From Siderastrea radians (taxonomy: Eukaryota; Cnidaria; Anthozoa; Scleractinia; Rhizangiidae), in assembly GCA_964017195.1 (NCBI GenBank), contig OZ024900.1, positions 29,838,641 through 29,902,640 of the forward strand: DNA of 64,000 nt, written 5' to 3'. A model generated the notes under the pieces. It ran no database searches, was not told the origin of the DNA, and was given only the letters and a program-made list of their open reading frames with translations. Positions 1 through 12,000 of this stretch are shown piece by piece. Position 1 is the stretch's first letter, and the number at the start of each line of letters is the position of its first letter. Made by a program: the position numbers and the translations under genes.

Positions 1-3000
1 TTTGGAATACGATAATTAAGGTCTTTATTCGAAGTGGGTCTGCTGAGATCGAGAGATAAGTTGAATCTAGTGGTCGAGAATCATTCACAACTTTAAATCT
101 TTCACGGAAGAAAGTATTAGAGCACGTTATTCTGCGTTATTCTCTTTTGAAAAACTATCTGTATACTGAAACACAAGATAACGAAGAGATAGAAATCTAA
201 ATATCAGCACGGCGGTCATGTGTGACTAATGTTAATTGCGTTTAGCCTTTCAAATGGTTTCGCAGCTGCTCAGAATCTATTTGAGTCACTCATGTCACGC
301 AAGCAGGGATGAAGCTGTGCCTTTTGCTGCCCTTGGTAAAATTCGTACTATCGGAACACCAGTGTGATACGTAGTGCTTAAAGGAACAATGTCACGGCGT
401 TTTCATTCATTTTTCTGATCTGGCAAAATCATTTTCTCATTGAAGGAAACCTCAAAATAATAGTTTCCTAAGGTAGAAAAACACTAGAGAAGTAATAATA
501 AACCAAAACTGAACAAGGATGGTTACGGCTGAGTAAGATTATGAGGGATTATGAATGACAAACTTGAAAAAAACTTGCCAATTTTTGCAAGATGCCTTGT
601 CCGTGACGTAGATCCTTTAAGTACAAGCAGACCCTAGCCCTATTCTTTCAGGGATAATAAAGTGCGCACATTAATTACGGTTTGATTATCACTCCTGAAT
701 AGCCTTTTTTGGGTGGAGTGGGGGATCAAACTTCCCACTTCCTGTACCCTTTTATCCCATTTCCCACCCTATTTTTGTTGGCTCCCACCTCTCTTGTCAC
801 CACCTTCGGAATCCTGCTTCCCACCCTCCCTTTTCCCACCTCAGTGCCCTTTCTCCCAGTTCCTGCCGCCTGTCCCCATCTACTCCTTTAGACAAAGCTT
901 TCTATCGTGATCTGTGATTTTTTAGCCACCAACTGATCAGTAACAGAGGGAATGATCATTAACTGTTGTTCTCAGTGTCTGGACCCTATTTCCCACCCCC
1001 TCCCCCCTGCACAACCTTCTGCTTAGCACGATTTTGAGGCATTCCCTGGCACAGAACATAAGTATCTGCAAGTCTGCAATAATGAGAGTCAATAATAGCA
1101 GATTAATGTTTCCTGTGAATCAAGTTCTGGATCTATTTCAAGACCTCAGCTTCTGCAATTTTGTGATGGCATGGTGTCCCATAAGTAGCAGTGTCTGTAA
1201 TGGGAGGGTGTCTGTAACAGCAGGGTGTCCGTGCAGCGTGTGCCATTTTAAATCATAATAACAGGGTGTCCTTTTGCCTATAATAAGTGTCCATAATACT
1301 AAGGTGTATGTATAGTATGTGTCTGTAAAGGTGAGATGCCCGTGATAGTAGGCCAGGGTCTCAGTACAAGCACTGTGTTAGTTAAAAGCAGGATATCTGT
1401 AACTGTTTGTAATAAGAGGTTGCCCTAAAAAATGAATTGTCTATATAAAAGCAGAAATTATGTCTGGCTTAGGAGGTTTAGCATAGTAGTAGGGTATTCA
1501 TTATAGCAAAGTGTGCATAAATAGCTGGTTGTTCATTACTGGCTGTGTCCATTAATTGGCAAGGTGTCCATATTATCATCCAGGCTATAATATGGAGGCA
1601 TCCAACTATATATCAGAGAGGTGTCTATAACAGCCAGATGTCAATTAAAGTAGAGTCAATTAAAGCGGTAAATAATAGTAGGCTTTCTGGCTGCATGTAT
1701 GTGTCACCAGGTATCTGTAATAATATTGTGGGGTATGCAATTTTAGTAAATACCAAACCAGTGGATAGTGTTTTTCATGCACTCTGATTGGCTACTCAAA
1801 CACAGGATGGTATCTGGTATTCACCTCCTGGCATTTTTCTGGATTTTGTATGTGCGTTTTAATTGCCTCATTTCTCAGAAAAAGGGACTATTTGGTGCGG
1901 GCTAATTCCACTGGTTTGATATAACTAAAACAATTATTCACCTCAGTGTCAGTGAATAAATATTGTTAAACAGTAGGATGTGCAATTAATAGTTGGGTGT
2001 CTATGATAGCAGTATGTCTATTAACAAGGTGTCCATGTAACAGCAACTTGGTGTCTGCAGCAGTGCAAACTAGTGCAAGCTGTCTGACAGTAACAGCAGG
2101 AGTCTATAACATTCCAGACTGCATCCCTAATGGCTGAAAATAGCAGGGTGTCCATATTGGTAGGGTGTCCATGTTAATGTAGTGTCTGATATAGTCAATA
2201 TGGTACGGGGTAAATAATAGTGGGTGTCCATATCGCCAGGATAAGACTGTGCTATTGAGATATCAGTGGTAGCTGGGTGTTTGTGATACATTGTCTCCAT
2301 AATAATAGTGTCCTTATAACAGCACGGTATCTGTAATAGCAGATCACAGGACTTCTCTACAATGAGAGGAGTACACAACAGCAAGATTTCCATATATAAT
2401 AGCTGATTGTCTGTGTTCAGAAGGGTGGAAGTCCAAGTAGCAGGGTATCTGTAACAGCACTGTGTATAAGAATGTGCTGAGGTGTCTGTGACAGAGAGGT
2501 GTGTCCACAATAGCGAGGTGTCTAACAGAAATAGTGAACTGTAAATGCTGGATGTCCGTAATAGCGTGATGTGTGTGATAACAGGTATCCATGTAGTAGG
2601 GGTGTCTGCAAGGTGGGAGTTCAGTTGATTTGGTGCATAAGTCAACTCCAATGCAGGGCTCAGTCTATCAGAATTCAGAAAAGTCTTACTTTTAACCTTA
2701 TTTTCCAAAAATGTTGTAGCTTGGTATCTTAGAGCGGCTTAATGCTGGGGAAGTTATAGTTGGAGATGGCGGAATGTGTTATGCTCTGGAGAGGCGTGGT
2801 TATGTGAAAGCAGGACCATGGACTCCTGAATGCACAGTGGAACACCCCGATGGAGGTCAGTAAAGAAAGAATTGTGTTTCTTTTCCCTTGTTTTTCTCAA
2901 GCAGTCAAAGTCCATTGCTTGTAACAAATGGAAAAATTGTAGTCCATTGCTTGTAACAAACTGAGAAATCACATCAACCAAACAACATTTACCATCTTTA

Positions 3001-6000
3001 TCTTTATTGTGGGGAACGGGGGGGGGGGGGTCCAAACTCCCTGCTTCCTGCCCCCTCTCATCCTGGTCCCTGCCCCCTTTTTATTGGCTCCCTTCTCTTT
3101 CTTTTTGCTGGTTTCTCCCACTTTCTGCCTCCTTGGGTTTCCTGGTCACCGCCCCCTCCTCTCTCACCTCCTGTAGAGTTTTCGCCTTGCCTCTTGTTCT
3201 CTCAGTTTTCACCACTCCCTACCCCCACTTACTCCTTCACTTTATGACCAAAGTGGGTGCTTTTGCCACATGTGGCACTCACATGTAAAAGTCGCGGGGG
3301 TGATCGTCGGAGATTTTCAAAGTTACCAAAGCAGGGCTGTGCGCCGAACCGTTGTCACTTTAGTTGTCAAGTTTCTCATTCACGCTTTCGAGTTCTCCTC
3401 TCATATTTCCTAGAAACATAAAAAAGATGCCAAAAAAAATTCAAAACTAATGAAAAACTTTGGATAAGTGACAACGTTATGGTGACTAGCAGTGTAAACG
3501 GCACCAGCGTCTTGTTTTATGGGCGTGTTTGGAAGCTATTTTTACCTCAATTCAGACAAGTAATTATGTTTCCCGCATGTCAAATGTTTGCCGACTTCTA
3601 CCTAACGGCTTCCAATTGCAAGGTAACTCGAATATTAACAGCGGTGGATGCAGGATTAAACAACAATATGCTATTAATTTTGTGATGAAAAAGCGATAGA
3701 CACGAGAAGTCAGAAAAGTTCGGAAACCTCCCAAGGGGGGAGGGGGCAACCTCTTCAACCCTCCCCCTGGATCCGCCCCTGACTAATCATTTTAACACCC
3801 GATTATTGCCGCAATCAACGACAAATTTCAACCCCTCAAAGGTACCTTAGGCGTGCTTAACAGTTACAATCTTTCTCTTTATCGTTGTAATCTGTTTTAG
3901 TTCGACAGCTTCATCGAGAATTTCTGCGAGCAGGAGCGGATGTCATTCAAGCATTCACTTTCGCGCTGGATGACGACCTAGGTGGTGATCATGCTAAATA
4001 TGGGGTGTGTATGTTCTTTTGTTACATGTCTTCTCTTTGAAGTTGATATAATGCGTTCTCAGATTGGGATTCCAAGGCAGGATGCTAACGTATTACCCTT
4101 CTGAGCCCTGGGCGTCGTTGCTCAATGCTGGCATTAATATTTGGCAAAAGTGCGAGGTTGTAGAATGTGCCTGTGAAAAGATGCTGAAAATGCAACATTA
4201 AACCACTTGTCCCAATATTCTATGTCAGTCACCGAGTTAGAAATCTCACAAAAAATGTCCTGCTCGAGTCGTTCGTTTTTTTTTTTCCGCGCACACCATT
4301 TTTCCTTCGTTCGTCACAATCGCAACTTCTGGAAGAGGCTAGATGGAATTGAGAAAGAAGTAAAAATTAAGCTCAGGCAATTATTGCCTCAGTGTAGCTA
4401 AGGAATAATTTAGAACGACCTCTCTTATCCACATTCGATCTAGTCTCGTTTCTCTCTTTCAGACTGCCAAAATAAACCAAGCAGCATGTGACCTTGCCAA
4501 GGGCGTGGCCCAGGGGGGAGGAGCACTTTTTGCTGGGTCTATCTGTCAGACTGCATATTTGTATTCAAGTGGAGCTGGAAAAGAGGTTGTAAAGAAGAAG
4601 TTTAGAGAACAGATTGAGATTTTTCTCGAAAACGATGTCGATATACTCATCGCTGAGGTAAGGACTACCGTAAAAATCCTGGAGAAACGATTCCTCAAAG
4701 AAAAAAAAATTAACATTTTAAGTTTTCTGGTAAATCCGCCTTTTAATTACTACATCGAAGAAATCAAAACTTTATTTCTCATAATATTACAGTGTCGATC
4801 GCTGTACCGGTGACTTGCACAAAGTTTGTGGTAAGTTTTTTGACAAACTTTTTACATCTTTTTGGCAACTTTTTCATAGCTTCCGTGTCAACGGGCCAGC
4901 TAAAATGAAAGAGCTGTTACGGGCAAAGTGGTGAAGTTTCACATTTGCACTCGTCAATATTTTGCTCATGGTTTTTGGTTAGTTAAAACTTTCGAACGGA
5001 AAGTTGGTGCACGTACGTTTGTACATTTATCACGATTTCAAAGGCCGCTATATCCAAATGTAAACCCTTCTTTCGGAAGTTTGATTTAAGTACATCACAG
5101 AGCTACGACGTCTAAGCAGTAATTAAATGTTCCGTTCCAAGCTGGACTGGCTAACAGTACGCACTGTTCCCTCTCCTCTCAGTACTTTGAGTACGTAGAA
5201 GAAGCCGAGTGGGTGGTTGAGGTGATGAAGTCCACAGGGAAACCAACCGCCATCACTATGTGTATTGGTCCAACTGGGGATTCCAACAAAGTGTCTCCTG
5301 GAGATTGTGCAGTGAGGCTGGCAAGAGCAGGTACTGTGCAATTTTCATTGAAGCATGCTTGCAAGGTTGGCGTTGTAACACGGGACGATTCGCAACGACG
5401 ATTCTTAGCGCAACCCGGCATAGCTTTTTAATGTGTGTAACATGCGACGATTTTTAGCGCAATGTGCACGCGAAATCCGTTGGCAACAGACGTGTTACAC
5501 GAGATGATTTTTAGCGCAACGGGGGCAGTGAATAGGGTTCTGGGAAGGCATTGCGCAAAAAATTGACGACAGGTATGTTACATGAAACAACTTGAGCAAA
5601 ATTCGTGATTTGACTTTGCAAGTTTTTGAATTAAGTTGTTCAAAAACTTGAAACGCAAAAATTGCGCAGAAAATCGTCCGTGCACCTATGTTACACGGCA
5701 TCAACTTTTAGCGCAACATTGTTGCGCTTAAGTCGTCGTTCAGTGCGAATCATCTAGTTTAACATTACCTTTAGTCGTTGTAGTACTGGCTGCGGCAAAG
5801 CTCTCTGGTTTACAGTCTGTGTTCTGCGCTCGAATGCAAGAGAAGTAGTCGTCAGTATCCCACTCAAGACTAGGGAAAGTTCCACTAGGACCAGTTCTTT
5901 GAATTGATCAGCTTGACTCACCGGAGCTGACACTACATTTCCATAATTCGAACTCATAATTCCGAATTTGCAACTGTCACACTGACCAATGAATCACAGA

Positions 6001-9000
6001 TTAAAACCATTCAGTTTGCGAAATCCAAAAACTTTGAATTCAGGGTGCAGTTGCATAAAGCAACTTAAGATTAAGCGGGAATTTCTGTAACCGTTGCCTG
6101 TGTTGCGGAGGATTTTCTTGCGCGCTACTATGGATGAATTGGCCGAAGGCGGATTAAAGAGTATAGGAAACACATTGACAGTGTGAAAAAAATCCTCCGG
6201 AAAACAGAGAACAGTTGCAGAAATTCCCACTTAATCTTAAGTTTTTTTATGCAACTGGGTCCAGAATCTTAAGAGAATATTTTGTACCCAGAATCCTTGT
6301 CGAATGTGCTGTCAGCAAGAGAGGATGAAGTAGGAGAGTGAATCCCCGTGCCCCATGATAATTATTTGAAATTTATTATTGGTTCACACCCATTCTGCCA
6401 AGGTTATTTTTATCTGTTGTTCCCATGTCAACAATCTATAATTACGTGACGCCATTGAGGTGTCGTCCTTAAAATAACCACGTAGTATGACCCAGAACCA
6501 AAAATAGATTTCAAATAAATATCATTGGAAGAGGCCCATGTATGAGGGATTCGCTCTCTCCCTTCATCCTCTCAGCAGACGTGTCTTGACTGGGCATTAC
6601 ATATTTGCAGTTTGACAGCCTGTTATGCGTACTTGGTGGTCGAAAGGAGCTGTTTGTTATTTGTTACCCAAGTCTGAATGCCGGTCCTCTTCACATCGTT
6701 CCACGTCGTCTGGCAGTAAGCCATCTCTTAGGATACATTCCCCCTCCATGATTTCCTCGGGTGTCCTCTTCTTCTCACACCCTGAGTATTCTACTTCAGC
6801 GCTTACTTGGTCATAGAAATCGATTATTGAACATCAACTGAATAATTGCAATCCGAAGAGCGCAAGAGTACGATTACATGTTTTTACATGTTAAAGTGCC
6901 ACTGAGACCAGAATTTTGGTATTCCATATTTTTACATTTTCGAACATAGTTTGTGGTTCTTAGTCACCATGCCAAATTTTAACTTATTACGACAACTAGA
7001 AGTCGCTTTTTTTCGGACGGTTTTTGTCGAGATTTTGCGGCCGCCATTACTGGCCCTTGTTCCGGAAGCTGGCTTGTGAATGAGCGGAAGTGACGTCAGA
7101 GGCTCACCTCAAACCTAGTGCCTTCACATGGTTACTTGCCATGGGAAAGTAAATTGTCCTCGAGGAAAGATTTCTTGCCAAGTATTTGTCTACGACTTTG
7201 AAATCTTCCTTGCTGCAGCAGTAATGACAGGTAGTACTTGTGTTGTACAATGCCACAACAATAAATCCAACCACCGAGCTGGTATTTTCCTTCATTGAAG
7301 CTCTGCGAGCGGATCCGCAATGGAAAAAAGGACAATGCTCTTACTCACACACAGTGCGGATTTCAACCCGAGAGGCATTTTGATCACTTCACGGACGAGT
7401 TTTTCCAGAAGGCTGTTCATGTCGCACGATCCCAGAGGTGGATCATTCCATTGCCCATTCCAACTATATGGAAAAAAGGACCGAAAAAAAAAACATATCT
7501 GCGCGAACAAGACGAAAGGTAACTTACCTAATCTTATAACGCAGTTGAAGTGATAGTTTGTTTTTCTTCTTTAACGCATCCACCATTGTGCAAAACTGAT
7601 TTTCTTTCAGTAACGTATTTTGAAATTTATTATCGTCGTGGAAAACCCTTTCAGTTCTGCCGTCTGCTAGCGCGAAGATCCTCGGCGAATGCAATCCTGA
7701 CCGCCGTGATTAAGCTGATATAGTTTGTACTGCTTATCTTTTCCTTTTTTAATTCCGCGAGTTTTAATTTCAGAGCAGTAATCGCTTAGAAGCATGGACA
7801 TTTATTTTATAACATACCTTCCTGAATGTGGAGAAACTTTTCTCTCTTTATTCCCTGTCGGTGAACAATCGATTGACATTATTGTTCGGGCAGTAGCAAA
7901 ACTTAGGTTAGGTAATTACAACCTAAGAATTGAAAATGGAAGACATTCCACCCCTAAACTCCCTGAGCATCTGAGAATTTTTCAATGCTGCAGCTCAAAT
8001 GAAGTTGAAAACGAAGTACACTTCCTCTTATCTTGCAATAGATATGATGCAATTAGAAAATCTATAATGGACGATATTATTAGTAAATATTCTAGACAAA
8101 GGAATTGTAAATTAATCGATTTTGCAACTTTTTTTCTTTCTTCTTTCTATATGCAATGGCATTTGTGATTGGAAATGCAAATAAAATGTTGTTGTTGTTG
8201 TTCGAGATAAAGGCTTTTATAGATCGGATCGTCGTTGCGTGAAAATTGAAGTTGGGAAAAAATATCACACGCCACTATTTGCCTTAGGGTTTAACAATGT
8301 TATTTATTTTTACCTGTCATAGCCATCTTAGTAAATGAACTACTAAGAAGAATGATTAAATGTCAAGTTATTATTTTTACGCAGCGAACAAGGCAAGCGA
8401 AAGCTTCGTTTCCTCGGCGGTCCGCATGTTGTTGTTGAGCGGCGGAAAATTTTCCTTGTGGCTTTTAATTTTGACTACAAATATTTAGATTCCGGTCACA
8501 CAAGGCCTCCAGTTCTTGAAAAAAAAAGGTTTTGATTTATTTCACTTCTTTCGGCTCAGAAAAAAGAATTCTATAAAAACTGTTAAAAATATTTAGCAGC
8601 GCCAAGCACTTGTGTTTCAATGTGTTGAGTGACCACTTTACTATGATAGACACGATAAGCTGCCTGCCAGCTGATTACAACAATTACGGTTTTTCAAGAA
8701 AGTTTCCCAGACTATGCCAAGAATAGCCAAAAATTTCAATGCTTTTATTTATAATATACAATGAACATAAACAACGGCAGACAAAGTATCGCTTCTTTTA
8801 TTTTCTCCCACACCAACAGTAACATCGATCGACCCATGGTTGAGAATTCGCGAGCATCAAAGTCTAAAGTTTTCATAGGTGTTTTGTCTAAATTTCCACA
8901 CCTTAAAAGATCAATTCTTCGAATAGCCATGTCTATTTTGCTACAGGTTTACAGTGGATAAAAGTTACACAACCTATCTTGGAATGGACAACTTTATGAT

Positions 9001-12000
9001 CGCTGGATAGCGGCTGAACAGCTGGCTGGATCGGCGCTATCCAAGCTTTGAACAACTGAGATGAAGCGATAAATTTTATCCACCGGACAGCGACTTATCC
9101 GTTGAAAAAGATTTATCCACTTTTTGAGCAACTGGGGCCTGAACTACAATCATTGTCTAAGCATATTTCGCTTATGTTTTGAACTCCCGCCAAATAACTC
9201 AAATAATATGGCGAGAAAAAAAACTTTAAACACTTTGTTGACAAGATTATTAGTTGAAACCTCACATCAGCTCTTACATCGTACGGTAAGAAAAATTCTT
9301 CATTTGCCGAATGAAACGAATCCTCAGAGGCTTCGGAAGCTAAAGACTGTTCCGAATTATAGAAATACTCTTCGGAGGTTTCGCAGTCGACGGTAGACAT
9401 CTTCAGTCAAAACACAAGGAAACGCGACTGAGGTGAGCCTCTGACGTCACAAGCTATTAAATTGCGCAATCACCCAGGAACACGTTTTCAGTAATGGCGG
9501 ACACATTTTACGCGACTTTGGAGCTAAAAAATATTAGGATGGAAGGTTTGTTGTTCAGTTTTCTGGAGAAATATGAACAAAACGCTATATTCTGCGACAG
9601 AATTTGGCCGAAATAAACCTATGAATTTTCGTCCCAGTGGCACTTTAAGTGTTCACTCTTAGGAAAGGAAAATGTTTTAGGGAGGGGAGGGGGGGTCAGC
9701 AAATACCCCCAAAAAGCTTTTCTGCAAAGCTTTTGGAGAAAAAAATCGTACAAAGCGAAATCAAGCAAAGAAATGTCTCACAAAATAATGAAGGAAAATT
9801 CCTACAAAGCCTTTGATGGCCCATAAAAATCCTGCAGACAAAAAGGCTTCCCACTTTCAAAGCAGAATGATCCTTTTCTTTGATTATAAAACGGACAGTA
9901 ATGTCAGTTTAAGGTGGCTCGCGGCTATTTATTTGCGCGGAGGCTCCATTTTATAAATTGAATTTTCGGCAAGTAAGCGTCAACCGATTTCAGTGATTTT
10001 TGGTATTCTAAACAAAGAATGTTCAAATTTTACAAAACGTTTAATTTTAGGGTAATCAATTTTAACGATTAAGAGTAGACTGCGAGTAGTCTCTAATTTT
10101 GGCTCCCTTCGCGTCGCGTCTCCTCGAACTTTCGTGCGCGCGTGTGTATTTCGTCCGCCCCACAATCGCCATCGCCAAAATTAGAGACTACTCGCAGTCT
10201 AGATTAAGAGATACAAGCGCTATTTGAAGACCAACCTTTCCAGGAAAACGCGAATATTTCCATTAAACAAAGATAGATTTTTTCTCGTTAAGCTCAATAA
10301 GTTCTCAGACTTCAAGGTTTGCCGTGAGCAAGTTTCTACAAAATCGGCTGGGTAGAGATTTCCGCACAGTTGATAATAAAATTTTGGCTTCAAAATGTTA
10401 TATTTGTGTAATTGCCTCAGCTGTTGCAAGAACACTGACGTAATGATGGGATAGCAAATATGTTTTGACAGCTTGATACCACCTAAAACACTGCTGAAAA
10501 ATCGGAAAAGATCGGTAACTCCCAGTAAAATCTACACGCAAATGAAGAACAGTGTGTTAATAGTGCGCAACTTGTGAATCTGAAGATATTCAGGTTTATT
10601 CGACTTGTGAAAAAACTACCGACTTGTTTTCCCTTATTTCTAAGTATTATAAAATCCAGCATATATACAAACGACGTCTTCCATGTTATAATGCTCTGAA
10701 ACCCTCGGGTTCTTATTAATTATTCAAACTTACTGCGTTCCGGGATTTATTTGCCGTTTGGGAGTCACGGGTTTTTTCCATTCATCATTGTTGGAACAAA
10801 TCATCGTACCACATATTGTACGCGAAAAACACACTCAGCCGCATTAACATTTCATTTGTCCATGAACCAAAATTCCCAAGTGATAAAATAAATACCACAA
10901 CGCGGTAAGTTTAAAGAATTTACAGGAACGCGAGGGTTTAAACCATTTTATAAAATAGAAGACGCGAAGTAGCCAACTTGAAGAGCCAAATTCATTGGAT
11001 TTCGTCGAGGCTATACGGCTGAAACTAGGTGAGGTCGTTTGTATATATGCTGGATTTTATCATACTTAGAAATAAGGGAAAACAAATCGGTAGTTTTTTC
11101 ACAAGTCGACTAAACCTGATTATCTTCAGATTCACAAGTTGCGCACTATTAACACACTGTTCTTCATTTGCTTGTAGATTTTAATGGGAGGTACCGATCT
11201 TTTCCGATTTTTCAGCAGAGTTTTAGGTGGTATCAAGCTGTCAAAAAATATGTACGATCTTAGCATTACATTAGTGTTCTTGCAACAGCTGAGGCAATTA
11301 TACAAACATAATATTTTGAAGCCAAAATTTAACAATCAACTGTGCAGAAATTTCTACCCAGCCGATTTCGTAGAAACTTGCTCACAGTAAACGTTGAAGT
11401 CTTTGAACCTAGTGAGCTTAATTAGAAACAAATTTATCTTTGTTTAATGGAAATATTCGCGTTTCCCTGAAAAGGCTGGTCTTGGAATAGCGCTTGTTTC
11501 TCTTAATCGTTAAACTTGTGTGCCCTAAAAATAAAAGTTTTGTAAAATTTGAATATTCTTTGTTTAAAATACGAAAAATCTCTGAAATCGGTTAACGCTT
11601 ACTTGCCGAAAATTCGATTTATAAAATGGAGCCTCCGCGCAAATAAATAGCCGCGAGCCACCTTAAATGTCTATCTTTAGTTTTGGTGAATATGGAAGCT
11701 TTTTCTGTAGTGCAAACGTTAGTCTCCTATGCAGCCGTTTTCGGACTCGTCAGGTAGAGCCCTTAGTTACGTGGGCGAGCCGGCCAAAAACGGTTGCGAA
11801 GGAGATTATGTAAATGAAAGGGCAACGAGGCAAAGATAAAGTCTTTTCGAGCCTAGTAACTCCCAACTGCAGGAGCTTAACTCGTACTCCGTAGCGTGAA
11901 GCGACTAAGAACATTTCTACCCTATCTTAGGGCTTCCTCACAGCATTTTGTGAGGTTTGGCTGACGGCTCACTCATATATACACCTTGGTGGGGAAAGAC

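Larger units (their letters stand above)
6890..9651. mobile_element. 2.76-kb long-TIR DNA transposon, degenerate, copy 1 intron 4
   Basis: Ends TTAAAGTGCCACTGAGAC (from 6891) and CAGTGGCACTTTAAGT (to 9650). Homology between the ends continues inward in diverged form to GTGACGTCAGAGGCTCACCTC, found near 7090 and, inverted, near 9430. Both arms contain a GCCATTACTG phrase. The right part starts a reverse-strand ORF (9400 down to about 9250). Inside are a LINE fragment (7870-8202) and a dispersed repeat (8945-9137). Copy 2 lacks all of this. The superfamily is not certain. Confidence 0.55.

Noticed and set aside
2127..2708. 193-codon ORF on the minus strand
   Set aside because: It is a translation of the minisatellite (repeating Y-G-H-P-A, T-D-T motifs) and overlaps the intron 1 / exon 2 boundary of copy 1 on the other strand.
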